Below, piece by piece: positions 1-6,798 of a DNA stretch of 10,632 bases. The stretch comes from Burkholderiales bacterium (GTDB lineage Bacteria > Pseudomonadota > Gammaproteobacteria > Burkholderiales > SG8-41). The notes under the pieces were generated by a model. It did no database searches and was not told the DNA's origin. It saw only the letters and a program-made list of their open reading frames with translations. The DNA is taken from the NCBI GenBank assembly GCA_005800795.1, contig SYEN01000154.1, positions 1 to 10,632 on the forward strand, in the 5' to 3' direction. Position 1 is the stretch's first letter; each line of letters begins with the position of its first letter. The position numbers and the translations under genes were made by a program.

Positions 1-1131
1 ATCAAGATCGAGCGCCCCGGCATCGGCGACGACACGCGCCCGTGGGGACCGCCGTGGCTGCCGGATGAGAAAGGCGAGCCGACGCGTGATTCGACCTACT
101 TCGGCAGCGCCAACCGCAACAAGCGCTCGATAGCGATTAATCTGGCGAACGACGCGGGTGCCGCACTGGTGCGGCGGCTTGCTGGTGGAGCCGATGTGTT
201 GATCGAAAACTACAAAGTCGGCGATCTCGCGCGGCGCGGGCTGGATTACGCGACGCTGTCCAAACTCAATCCACGGCTGGTGTATTGCTCGATCACCGGT
301 TTTGGCCAGACCGGGCCGCTGCGCGAACGGCCGGGTTATGACTATATATTCCAGGGTGTGGGCGGATTGATGAGCGTTACCGGTATTCCCGACGGCGAGC
401 CCGGCGGCGGGCCGATGAAAATCGGTGCATCCATAGTTGATCTGTCCACCGGCCTATATGCAGGCGTGGCCATCCTTGCCGCGCTGCGTGAGCGCGACGC
501 GAGCGGGCTGGGGCAGCATATCGATATGGCACTGTTCGACACCGTGGCAGCGCTCGCCATGCATCAGGCGGCGGGTTATTTTCAGACCGGCAAGGTGCCC
601 ACACGGCAGGGGAATTCCTCCGGCGGCATCATGATGCCGTATGAAACCTTCAAATGTGCCGACGGGCATCTGATTGTCGCCTGTGGCAACAATTCGCAGT
701 GGCAGGGTTTGTGCAAGGCACTGGCGCGTGATGATCTTGCGGTTGATCCACGATTCGCTTCACCCTCAACACGCCAGATCAATCGCGATGCGGCGCTAAG
801 CGAGCTGCGCCGCACCTTCGGCGAAAGTACCGTGGCTGATCTGGCAGCAAGGCTGGATGCGGGTGGCGTGCCCAATGGGCCGATTAACGATATCAAGCAA
901 GTGTTCGAGATGGAGCAGGCACGCGAACGTGGGTTGCGCATTGATCTCGACCGCAGCGACGGTACCAAAGTGCCTGGCGTGCGCAATCCCATACGCATGA
1001 GCGCCACGCCGGTTGAGTACCGTGGCGCGGCACCGCAGTTGGGTGAGCATGCGGATGTGGTGTTGAAGGACTGGCTGGGCGCGAACGCGGTGGAGATTGA
1101 TGCGTTGCGCGCTGCGGGTGCGCTGGAGTGA
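1..1131 (+). CDS. Class III CoA-transferase (CaiB/BaiF family), 5' end cut off by the window
   Basis: Cytoplasmic enzyme that moves CoA from an acyl-CoA donor to an organic acid, activating the acid for catabolism. The frame is open from base 1 and encodes 376 residues before TGA. It begins at the conserved IKIERPGIGDDTR segment, so roughly 35 N-terminal residues are missing. Family landmarks follow: YFGSANRNKRSIAINL, ENYKVGDLARRGLDY, CSITGFGQTGP, the glycine-rich loop around GEPGGGPMKIG, and GLGQHIDMALFD. The Asp of the last motif (codon 538-540) is the expected catalytic carboxylate that forms the aspartyl-CoA intermediate. The GTG at 169 is internal, not the start, because homology continues upstream of it. 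A Bug receptor gene follows 112 bases downstream on the same strand, a common pairing that suggests an organic-acid substrate. The substrate itself cannot be read from the sequence; formyl-CoA, succinyl-CoA or itaconate/mesaconate-type transferases are all possible. Confidence 0.93.
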   Translation: MKIERPGIGDDTRPWGPPWLPDEKGEPTRDSTYFGSANRNKRSIAINLANDAGAALVRRLAGGADVLIENYKVGDLARRGLDYATLSKLNPRLVYCSITGFGQTGPLRERPGYDYIFQGVGGLMSVTGIPDGEPGGGPMKIGASIVDLSTGLYAGVAILAALRERDASGLGQHIDMALFDTVAALAMHQAAGYFQTGKVPTRQGNSSGGIMMPYETFKCADGHLIVACGNNSQWQGLCKALARDDLAVDPRFASPSTRQINRDAALSELRRTFGESTVADLAARLDAGGVPNGPINDIKQVFEMEQARERGLRIDLDRSDGTKVPGVRNPIRMSATPVEYRGAAPQLGEHADVVLKDWLGANAVEIDALRAAGALE

Positions 1132-1159
1132 CAGGGGCGATGCCGCACAACCGCATAAG

Positions 1160-1173
1160 CCCGATTCATCGGG
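1160..1173 (+). other. Small stem-loop between CoA-transferase and Bug gene
   Basis: CCCGAT and ATCGGG form perfect 6-bp arms around a 2-base gap, 29 bases after the CoA-transferase stop. No T-tract follows, so it is at best a weak or Rho-assisted terminator or an mRNA-processing stem. The genes on either side could still be cotranscribed. Confidence 0.3.
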
Positions 1174-1243
1174 AAGCCGCTGGTAAAATTGGCCACCCGC
1201 CTGATTGCAACCTATTCGCACCGCACCCGGAGAAGCCTTGGAT

Positions 1244-2221
1244 ATGAAATGCTCGAAACGATGGACATGGATGGCTGCTGCGCTGCTATCCGCGTATGCC
1301 TTGCCTTCCCACGCGCAGCAAAACTTTCCCACGCGCCCGCTGCGCGTGGTGGTGTTCCTGCCACCCGGCGGCGCCGCCGATGTGCTGGCGCGCGTGATGG
1401 CGCAAAAGCTGGGCGATCTGCTGGGCCAGACTGTGGTGGTCGATAACCGGCCGGGTTCCGGGGGTGTGATCGGCACCAATGTGGTCGCCAAGGCGCAGCC
1501 GGATGGCTACACGCTATTGCACAGCGGCATCACCATGCACGGCATCGGCCCGCATATTTATAAGGGCTTGCCGTACGACCCGGTGAAGGATTTTGCGCCA
1601 GTGATTCTCTCCGCGACCATGCCGGTATTCATGATGTCTCACTCGCAAGTGCCGGTGAAAACGGTGAGCGAAGCGGTGGCATTAGCCAAAAGTAAACCCA
1701 ACGCCGTGAGCTGGGGCTCGCCGGGCACCGGCAGCGCGCCGCACATGGTGGGCGAACTGTTCAAAGTCGTCACTGCCATTCCCAGCCCGCACATCCCCTA
1801 TAAGGGCAGCGGTACTGGCGCGCCGGCATTCGCTTCGGGTGAGGTGCAATTATTTTTCGACGCGGTCGCGGGACATCAGGCGTTCATCAAATCGGGGCGT
1901 GTGCGCGCGCTGGCGGTTACCAGCGCGGCGCGCGTGAGCGCCTATCCCGACGTGCCCACTATGAAGGAGGCCGGTTTCGGTCGTGTTGACGGGCTGGTGT
2001 GGTACGGTTTTCAGGCGCCCGCCGGCACGCCGCGTCCCGTGATCAACCGGCTCAATGCCGAATCCAACCGCGTGCTCGCGATGCCTGACGTTAAGGAAAA
2101 GCTCACCGCCGTCAGCATCGAAACCGCGGGTGGTACGCCAGAAGAATTTACCCGCTTCATCGCCGCGGAACTCGGCAAGTGGGGGCCGGTGGTGAAGGTT
2201 GCGGGGGCGAAGGTGGACTAG
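1244..2221 (+). CDS. Bug/TctC family tripartite tricarboxylate receptor (periplasmic solute-binding protein) 1
   Basis: Exported substrate-binding protein of the tripartite tricarboxylate transporter type, 325 residues, the usual length. The ATG at 1244 is preferred: GGAGAAG at 1229-1235 lies 8 bases upstream and the product starts with a clean signal peptide (MKCSKRW, a hydrophobic stretch, then a cleavage site after about SHA at residue 24). The in-frame TTG at 1205 would put 13 poorly fitting residues before the signal. The mature protein starts QQNFPTRPLRVVV and has the family hallmarks FLPPGGAADVLAR (residues 38-50), VVVDNRPGSGGVIGT, AKAQPDGYTLL, a central HIPYKGSG, and a C-terminal half with FQAPAGTPRPVINRL. 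Binding-pocket specificity cannot be deduced. It sits between a CoA-transferase and a cupin gene, and no TctA/TctB partners are nearby, so it is either orphan or serves a membrane complex encoded elsewhere. Confidence 0.93.
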   Translation: MKCSKRWTWMAAALLSAYALPSHAQQNFPTRPLRVVVFLPPGGAADVLARVMAQKLGDLLGQTVVVDNRPGSGGVIGTNVVAKAQPDGYTLLHSGITMHGIGPHIYKGLPYDPVKDFAPVILSATMPVFMMSHSQVPVKTVSEAVALAKSKPNAVSWGSPGTGSAPHMVGELFKVVTAIPSPHIPYKGSGTGAPAFASGEVQLFFDAVAGHQAFIKSGRVRALAVTSAARVSAYPDVPTMKEAGFGRVDGLVWYGFQAPAGTPRPVINRLNAESNRVLAMPDVKEKLTAVSIETAGGTPEEFTRFIAAELGKWGPVVKVAGAKVD

Positions 2222-2295
2222 CCCGGGGATGAAAGGCGCCGGCGTTGCGTTGACCCTGAATCGTGAATAGTAAACAGCAAGCGGGGAGCTTCATT

Positions 2296-2691
2296 ATGAC
2301 TATCGGTACGGTGCAGACGCTCAACGTCAACACGCTGAAAAAATATTCGTCCGAAGCGCGCGTTAATCTGCCGCTGATAGCGTCGAAGGATTTTGTCACA
2401 CGCATGAATTGTTATGAGCCGGGTCAAGTCACGCCGTTTCACGTGCACCCGAATGATGACGAAGTGATTTACTGCGTCGAAGGACGTGGCGCGATCACCT
2501 TCGCCGACCGGCCCGATTCGCCGCTGGTGCCGGGAACGGTGATCAGCCTGCCCGCCGGCCTGCCGCATGGCATCGCCGCTGCGAGTAACAGCCGCATGGT
2601 GGTGATCTACACCACCAACGCGGGTTACACCAGCGAGCGGCCGCAACATATCGCTGCGGAGGCGCGTATACCGCTGCCCTGCGAAAAATAA
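2296..2691 (+). CDS. Small single-domain cupin protein
   Basis: Predicted cytoplasmic metal-binding cupin of 131 residues with no signal peptide. The ATG at 2296 has GGGGAG at 2283-2288, 7 bases upstream; an in-frame GTG at 2263 is less well placed. Cupin motif 1 reads GQVTPFHVHPNDDEVIYCVEG (H49, H51, E56) and motif 2 reads GTVISLPAGLPHG (H91), so all four usual metal ligands (three His, one Glu) are present. Such proteins may be dioxygenases, isomerases, decarboxylases or simple small-molecule binders; nothing here decides between them. It lies 74 bases after Bug gene 1 and just before Bug gene 2, so it is probably cotranscribed with them and may act on a compound those receptors capture. 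Confidence 0.88.
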   Translation: MTIGTVQTLNVNTLKKYSSEARVNLPLIASKDFVTRMNCYEPGQVTPFHVHPNDDEVIYCVEGRGAITFADRPDSPLVPGTVISLPAGLPHGIAAASNSRMVVIYTTNAGYTSERPQHIAAEARIPLPCEK

Positions 2692-2702
2692 AATATTCAA
2701 TG

Positions 2703-2716
2703 AAAACAAATACTTA
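2703..2716 (+). repeat. AT-rich 14-mer repeat, copy A
   Basis: AAAACAAATACTTA. This copy lies 13 bases before the preferred ATG of Bug gene 2. With six upstream bases it matches copy B (6793-6812) at 19 of 20 positions. It overlaps the codons after the alternative ATG at 2700, one reason to doubt that start. The function is unknown. Confidence 0.6.
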
Positions 2717-2729
2717 TAGTGATACGCTT

Positions 2730-3722
2730 ATGAACCTAGGTCGAGTTGCCCGCACTGTTGCTGCAATGGCTGCGGTGTTCGGCACGGTCGCGGTCGTGGC
2801 TGCCCCTGCGGCTGCCCAACAAAATTATCCCAACCGGCCGATACGTTTTCTCGTGCCCAATGCGCCGGGTGGGGCCACCACCATCGTCGCGCGTCTCGTT
2901 GGCGACAAGCTTACGCATGCGTGGGGACAGCAGGTCATTATCGACAACCGTCCCGGTGGTAACAACATTGTGGCGGGTGAAACGCTGATGCGCTCTGCGC
3001 CCGACGGGCAAACCCTGCTTCTGGTGACTGCGGCACATGTCATCAATCCGACTGCGCATTCGAATCCGCTGTACAAGGAGATTCTTGAGCTTCCGCCCGT
3101 GGTGACGCTGGTAAATACCGAGTACTTGCTGGTGGTGAATGCTGCGGTGCCGGCGAACAATCTCAAGGAGTTCGTGGCGCTCGCCAAAGCGAAGCCAAGC
3201 CAGTTGAACGCTGCGGTGTCCAACGTCGGCGGCATACAACATCTTGCGCTTGAATATTTCAATGTACTGGCCGGCGTGAAACTGGTCGCCGTACCGTATC
3301 GCGGTGGCGGGCCAGGCATGGCCGATTTGGTTGGCGGGCAGGTGCAACTGGCATTCAACAACACACTCACCCTGCTGCCGCATATCAAAAGCGGAAAGAT
3401 CCGCGCGCTCGGCGTCGGCGGCGAAACGCGGCTTTCAGTGTTGCCGCAGTTGCCGACTTTCTCGGAGCAGGGGCTGCCTGGTTACATTGTGAAGAACTGG
3501 ATGGGCGTTGTCGTGCCCGCGCGCACGCCCAAGAACATCGTCGACAAGCTCGCCAGCGAAATCATCAAGATACAGGGCATGGCCGATTTCAAAGAAAAGC
3601 TCGCGCTGCAGGGCGTGGAGCCTTTCGTCAATGGGCCGGACAAATTCGCCGCGCTTATCAAGGCCGATCTCGCGGCGTTTGCCAAAGTTATCAAGGCGGC
3701 GAACATCCGGTTGGAGAACTAA
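2730..3722 (+). CDS. Bug/TctC family tripartite tricarboxylate receptor 2
   Basis: Second exported Bug-type receptor, 330 residues from the ATG at 2730. It begins with a signal peptide (MNLGRVARTVAAMAAV, then VVAAPAAA and a likely cut before QQNYPNRP). An ATG at 2700 would add ten residues (MKTNTYSDTL) to the front, but neither start has a clear Shine-Dalgarno, and the first overlaps the repeated 14-mer. I prefer 2730. Hallmarks are FLVPNAPGGATTIVARLV, QVIIDNRPGGNNIVAGE, SAPDGQTLL, AVPYRGGGPGMADLVGGQVQLAF, GKIRALGV, LPTFSEQGLPGY and VVPARTPKNIVDKL. It diverges clearly from Bug protein 1, so it is not a recent tandem copy, and the two probably bind different acids. It is the last gene of the plus-strand cluster that starts with the CoA-transferase. 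I saw no convincing terminator after it. Confidence 0.92.
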   Translation: MNLGRVARTVAAMAAVFGTVAVVAAPAAAQQNYPNRPIRFLVPNAPGGATTIVARLVGDKLTHAWGQQVIIDNRPGGNNIVAGETLMRSAPDGQTLLLVTAAHVINPTAHSNPLYKEILELPPVVTLVNTEYLLVVNAAVPANNLKEFVALAKAKPSQLNAAVSNVGGIQHLALEYFNVLAGVKLVAVPYRGGGPGMADLVGGQVQLAFNNTLTLLPHIKSGKIRALGVGGETRLSVLPQLPTFSEQGLPGYIVKNWMGVVVPARTPKNIVDKLASEIIKIQGMADFKEKLALQGVEPFVNGPDKFAALIKADLAAFAKVIKAANIRLEN

Positions 3723-3777
3723 GCCCTGAGCTGGACGTGTCCGGGCCGGTGCGGCATTGCTGCGGCTTTATCCCCGC

Positions 3778-4047
3778 CTATTTAACCAGCCGCGCCCACA
3801 TCACCGTATTAGCTTTCAAAAAAGCGTCGAGTTTCTTGGCTGGGCCGTTGCCCGGCGTCACTCCCTGGTTGGCGCCGCGTCGATGACATCCTTCGACGCC
3901 AGCGCCATGGCCACGCCGTCACAGAGGATTTCTACTGTATTGTGAGGGTTGCCCGCCGGGCCGAGTAACGCGAACCCGATGGGTTTGTCGAGCACCGGGT
4001 AAACCGAGTTCAATGAAAGTGGGCGCATCCATCATCAAGACCACACG
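3778..4047 (-). pseudogene. Remnant of a third Bug/TctC receptor gene (C-terminal quarter, two frameshifts)
   Basis: Reading the minus strand gives Bug-family C-terminal sequence spread over three frames. Segment 1 (about 4047-3994) encodes DAPTFIELGLPG, the standard motif before the last domain. Segment 2 (about 3993-3873) encodes KPIGFALLGPAGNPHNTVEIL and then MALASKDVIDAA, matching the usual APAGTP...VDKLN...ALASPDV region. Segment 3 (3870-3778) encodes NQGVTPGNGPAKKLDAFLK and then MWARLVK with a TAG stop, matching the usual final helix. A stop at 4048-4050 precedes segment 1, and no N-terminal two thirds or signal peptide exists upstream, where the amtB control region begins. Segment 2 alone could be read as a 56-residue ORF (4028-3858), but the family match across frames argues for decay. 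It points away from both intact Bug genes. Confidence 0.75.
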
Positions 4048-4087
4048 TTATCGTGGGGCGCTCTTACCACATGGTGATTTATATGAA

Positions 4088-4104
4088 TGCACCAAACTAG
4101 TTCA
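4088..4104 (+). promoter_or_regulatory. Putative NtrC (NRI) binding site, upstream
   Basis: TGCACCA-AAC-TAGTTCA fits the enteric NtrC consensus TGCACYA-N3-TGGTGCA at 12 of 14 half-site bases. Its centre is about 117 bases upstream of the start predicted from the sigma-54 element at 4187-4202, a typical enhancer distance. It is about 31 bases (three helical turns) from the second site, as expected for cooperative NtrC dimers. Confidence 0.6.
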
Positions 4105-4118
4105 TCCCAGTTGGTATT

Positions 4119-4135
4119 CGGTTTATATTGGTGCG
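4119..4135 (+). promoter_or_regulatory. Putative second NtrC site (one strong half)
   Basis: The right half TGGTGCG is near consensus after a TAT spacer, but the left half (CGGTTTA) is poor. Its phasing with the site at 4088-4104 supports it as a weaker partner site. The 9-mer TTGGTGCGT (4128-4136) recurs at 4208-4216 near the predicted transcription start, a possible extra half-site. Confidence 0.4.
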
Positions 4136-4167
4136 TGATAAGGAGGTTATAAAATTAAATTCCTTTA

Positions 4168-4181
4168 AAAACTGATACTTA
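4168..4181 (+). repeat. Degenerate copy (D) of the 14-mer repeat
   Basis: AAAACTGATACTTA matches AAAACAAATACTTA at 12 of 14 positions. It lies between the NtrC-like sites and the sigma-54 element of amtB. It could be chance in an AT-rich stretch; it is listed because the other copies are also intergenic. Confidence 0.3.
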
Positions 4182-4186
4182 AATAT

Positions 4187-4202
4187 TGGAATGAATTTTG
4201 CT
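4187..4202 (+). promoter_or_regulatory. Sigma-54 (RpoN) -24/-12 promoter of amtB
   Basis: TGGAATGAATTTTGCT matches the consensus TGGCACRN4TTGCW at all positions except two in the -24 block. The essential GG (4188-4189) and GC (4200-4201) have the required spacing. Transcription should start near 4213, giving a leader of about 29 bases to the amtB ATG. Together with the upstream NtrC-like sites this predicts strong expression under nitrogen limitation. Confidence 0.75.
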
Positions 4203-4241
4203 TTTTCTTGGTGCGTCGATTAAACAAAATGGAGCATAGTG

Positions 4242-5441
4242 ATGGAAGCGCTAAAAATCAGTACTGACACGCTGTTTATCCTGCTGGGGGCGATCATGGT
4301 GCTGGCCATGCATTCGGGCTTCGCGTTTCTGGAGCTGGGTACGGTGCGCCGCAAAAATCAGGTCAACGCGCTGGTGAAGATCCTGTGCGATTTTTCGGTG
4401 TCGACGATGGCGTATTTTTTCATCGGTTACAGCGTGGCCTATGGTGTGGATTTTTTTGTCGGCGCGGAAAAGCTGGTGGAGAAAAGTGGTTTTGAAATCA
4501 CCAAGTTTTTCTTCCTGCTGACGTTTGCAGCGGCTGTGCCGGCGATTATCTCCGGCGGCATAGCGGAGCGTTCAAAGTTCAGCACACAGTTGATTGCCAC
4601 TGCGGTGATCGTCGGCCTGATTTATCCGTTCTTCGAGGGCATGGCGTGGAACAACAAGTTTGGTTTTCAGGATTGGGTCAAGGCCACCACCGGCGAGAAT
4701 TTCCATGATTTTGCCGGCTCGGTGGTGGTGCACACGGTGGGCGGTTGGCTCGCGATCGTGGCAGTGATCCTGCTCGGTGCGCGCACCGGACGGTATCCGA
4801 AAAACGGCGGCGTGACTGCGCAGCCGCCGTCCTCCATTCCGTTTCTTGCGTTGGGCGCGTGGATACTGGCCGTGGGCTGGTTCGGGTTTAACGTGATGTC
4901 GGCGCAAACCATTGACAAGATTTCCGGTCTGGTGGCAGTGAATTCGCTGATGGCGATGGCGGGAGGCACCCTTGCGGCGCTAATCGCAGGGCGTAACGAT
5001 CCGGGCTTCGTGCACAACGGTCCGCTGGCCGGTCTGGTGGCAGTGTGCGCAGGGTCGGATGTGATGCACCCCATCGGCGCGCTGGCCACCGGTGCGGTTG
5101 CGGGCGGCCTGTTTGTGTTCATGTTCACCCTGACGCAAAACCGCCTGAAGATCGACGACGTGCTGGGTGTGTGGCCCTTGCACGGGCTTTGCGGTGCGTG
5201 GGGCGGCATCGCCTGCGGCATCTTCGGTGTAAAGAGTATGGGCGGCCTTGGCGGCGTGAGCCTCGGCGCGCAGGTGATCGGCACGGCGCTGGGCATTGTT
5301 GTCGCCATCGTGGGCGCGGCGTTGCTTTATGGCATTCTCAAGGTGGTGATGGGTCTGCGGCTGACCGAGGAAGAAGAGTTTGATGGCTCGGATCTGAGCA
5401 TCCACAAAATCAACGCGTCGCCGGAGCGCGGCGGCTGGTAG
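4242..5441 (+). CDS. amtB: Ammonium transporter, Amt/MEP/Rh family
   Basis: Inner-membrane trimeric ammonium channel/transporter of 399 residues with about 11 hydrophobic segments. The ATG at 4242 has GGAG at 4231-4234, 7 bases upstream; the adjacent in-frame GTG at 4239 is less likely. The pore's twin histidines are in GSVVVHTVGG (H164) and GVWPLHGLCG (H314), 150 residues apart as in E. coli AmtB (H168/H318). The conserved Asp is D156 in FHDFAG. Other landmarks are SGGIAERSKF, GWFGFNVMSA and the cytoplasmic tail LTEEEEFDGSDLSIH, which in this family contacts the PII protein GlnK. The protein lacks the cleaved leader of E. coli AmtB and starts close to the first helix. No glnK gene is adjacent, unlike the usual glnK-amtB pair. 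It stands alone, with its own nitrogen-type promoter in front and a terminator behind. Confidence 0.97.
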   Translation: MEALKISTDTLFILLGAIMVLAMHSGFAFLELGTVRRKNQVNALVKILCDFSVSTMAYFFIGYSVAYGVDFFVGAEKLVEKSGFEITKFFFLLTFAAAVPAIISGGIAERSKFSTQLIATAVIVGLIYPFFEGMAWNNKFGFQDWVKATTGENFHDFAGSVVVHTVGGWLAIVAVILLGARTGRYPKNGGVTAQPPSSIPFLALGAWILAVGWFGFNVMSAQTIDKISGLVAVNSLMAMAGGTLAALIAGRNDPGFVHNGPLAGLVAVCAGSDVMHPIGALATGAVAGGLFVFMFTLTQNRLKIDDVLGVWPLHGLCGAWGGIACGIFGVKSMGGLGGVSLGAQVIGTALGIVVAIVGAALLYGILKVVMGLRLTEEEEFDGSDLSIHKINASPERGGW

Positions 5442-5470
5442 TCCACGCGAGAAGCCGGATGCAAAACAAG

Positions 5471-5493
5471 AAACGCGCCGTGGCGCGTTTTTT
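5471..5493 (+). terminator. Intrinsic terminator of amtB
   Basis: AAACGCGCC and GGCGCGTTT form a perfect 9-bp stem around GT (effectively a tetraloop), and the T-run continues to 5493. It starts 29 bases after the amtB stop. A-tracts on the left arm mean it could also end minus-strand transcripts from the membrane-protein gene at 5558-5857. Confidence 0.85.
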
Positions 5494-5517
5494 GATTGAG
5501 TCGAACCTGCCTCAGCC

Positions 5518-5536
5518 GTTGGCTATCACAGCCAAC
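5518..5536. other. Stem-loop between the convergent amtB and membrane-protein genes
   Basis: GTTGGCT and AGCCAAC are perfect 7-bp arms around ATCAC. The structure sits 21 bases past the minus-strand gene's stop at 5558. There is no T-run on either side, so it is probably an mRNA 3'-end stem rather than a full terminator. Confidence 0.4.
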
Positions 5537-5557
5537 TAAAACTGACAGCGGCCAGTC

Positions 5558-5857
5558 TTACCGGCAACCAAACATTTGCCGTCCGAAGGTGTCGCCAAAG
5601 CCGGCGATCAGCGCGCCGACGCAAATCACAATCAGCACCACGCGCGTGGTGGCGAGCAGTTCGCCTTTCAGCATGATTTCATCGCCGGCATCGGGGCGCA
5701 TGCGAATCACGCGCCAGCCGATGATGATGACTGCCATGATAATCGCGGCGGAACTGACGCTCGACAGCAGTTCCCACATGCAGTTTTGCCAGGCTGTGCG
5801 GCCCGCCAGCAGCAGCACGACGATCGAGACGTAAATGACGATGAGGTGGCGTTTCAT
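5558..5857 (-). CDS. Small hydrophobic membrane protein of unknown function
   Basis: I do not recognise this family. The 99-residue product has three likely membrane segments (about residues 5-19, 33-51 and 71-88), separated by a short polar loop with WQNCMWELL and a charged loop RMRPDAGDEIMLKGELLATTR. Such small three-helix proteins are often uncharacterised inner-membrane proteins. Hydrophobic residues fall in clean blocks and the reading frame fills the gap between amtB and the dehydratase gene without overlap, which supports a real gene. The ATG at 5857 lacks an obvious Shine-Dalgarno. It is the last gene of the minus-strand series, 59 bases after the MaoC-like gene, and the stem-loop at 5518-5536 and possibly the amtB terminator lie just beyond its stop. 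Confidence 0.65.
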   Translation of the reverse strand: MKRHLIVIYVSIVVLLLAGRTAWQNCMWELLSSVSSAAIIMAVIIIGWRVIRMRPDAGDEIMLKGELLATTRVVLIVICVGALIAGFGDTFGRQMFGCR

Positions 5858-5916
5858 GCTGCTATTTTAGCCCAGCGTTCGCCACCCGGTGGCGCGATAC
5901 GCAGCGTGCCGGGGAA

Positions 5917-6765
5917 TCAATACTGCACCGCGCCCGTCATCGCAACATTGCCCGATGGCCCGGCCGTCCACAATTGTGCCGATTTGCCGTCTGCCGACAG
6001 GATGCCGCCGACGGTGACCTTTTCGTTGTGGAACAACGGACTCACTGCGCGGTAATCGAGCTTGCGCACCGGTTTGCCCGCGTTGCGGCGCGAAAGATCC
6101 AACAGCAGCGTGGTTTGCAACGGACCGTGCACGATCAGACCAGGGTAGCCTTCTTCCTTGCGGCAGTAATCGAGATCATAGTGAATGCGATGCGCGTTGA
6201 AAATCAGCGCGGAGTAGCGAAACAGCATCGCCTCATCCGGCATCACCTCGTGACGCCACACCGGGTTGGTGGGCGCGGGTTTTCCCGGCGGTGGAGCGGC
6301 GCCGGGTGTCGCGGCGTCGCGGTAAACAATATCGTGTTCCTCGACCACGGCGATTTCATTTGCCACGGTAACCGTGTGCCGTACCGTGACAAACACGAGA
6401 TTGCCGCTCTTGCCGGACTTCGGCTCCACCGACAGAATTTCCGATTCGCGCGCGAGCTTCTCGCCGATTTTGATCGGCCGGCGAAAATCCAGCCGCCCGC
6501 CCGCCCACATGCGGCGCGGGAGCGAGACGGGCGGCAAAAATCCGCCGCGCTTTGGGTGGCCATCGTGCGCGAGTTCGCGCGCAAGCGCCGTTTCCAGAAA
6601 ATACGACCAGTGCCAGCCCTCGGGTATGGCATCACCTTCGCGCGGCTGTGGGTCGTCGCGGTCGAGGGTCGCGGCCATGGCGGCTATCGGCCACGCGGTG
6701 GCGAGATCGTGATGGGATTCTTTGCGGCCTATCCACTGGCGCAGGTGTTCGACGGAATCGGGCAT
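5917..6765 (-). CDS. MaoC/FAS1-like dehydratase (mesaconyl-C4-CoA hydratase / HTD2-like)
   Basis: Double-hotdog acyl-CoA hydratase/dehydratase of 282 residues, the size of the HTD2 and mesaconyl-C4-CoA hydratase group. The N-terminal hotdog carries the conserved start WIGRKE and a central RRMWAGGRLDFRRPIKIGE. The C-terminal hotdog has FRYSALIFNAHRIHYDLDY (N180, H182, H185) and GYPGLIVHGPLQTTLL (H203), the active-site pattern of this subgroup, where Asn replaces the Asp of ordinary MaoC hydratase-2 enzymes. Reactions known in the group include hydration of mesaconyl-C4-CoA and of itaconyl-CoA; the exact substrate here is inferred only from family resemblance. The start ATG at 6765 has only a weak GAGA upstream. 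It follows the ICL-superfamily gene by 52 bases on the same strand, with repeat copy B in that gap. A CoA-transferase at the window start would complement it. Confidence 0.85.
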   Translation of the reverse strand: MPDSVEHLRQWIGRKESHHDLATAWPIAAMAATLDRDDPQPREGDAIPEGWHWSYFLETALARELAHDGHPKRGGFLPPVSLPRRMWAGGRLDFRRPIKIGEKLARESEILSVEPKSGKSGNLVFVTVRHTVTVANEIAVVEEHDIVYRDAATPGAAPPPGKPAPTNPVWRHEVMPDEAMLFRYSALIFNAHRIHYDLDYCRKEEGYPGLIVHGPLQTTLLLDLSRRNAGKPVRKLDYRAVSPLFHNEKVTVGGILSADGKSAQLWTAGPSGNVAMTGAVQY

Positions 6766-6798
6766 GGTGTTCTCAGAGGGTGTAAAAAATAATCAATA

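Noticed and set aside
1184..1189. TAAAAT as a -10 box for Bug gene 1
   Set aside because: There is no -35 at suitable spacing; a single AT hexamer is not enough.
1205..1243. TTG start for Bug gene 1
   Set aside because: It has no ribosome site and would bury the signal peptide; the ATG at 1244 has GGAGAAG upstream.
582..1491. Minus-strand open frames across the CoA-transferase and the start of Bug gene 1
   Set aside because: They are shadows of two well-supported genes and would run across the gene boundary with no family motif.
3757..3945. Plus-strand 62-codon frame after Bug gene 2
   Set aside because: The minus strand of the same stretch carries the Bug pseudogene motifs; the plus-strand product has no recognisable features.
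5974..6792. Plus-strand open frame (272 codons) antisense to the MaoC-like gene
   Set aside because: It has low-complexity, basic composition and no family match, while the opposite strand encodes conserved hotdog motifs.
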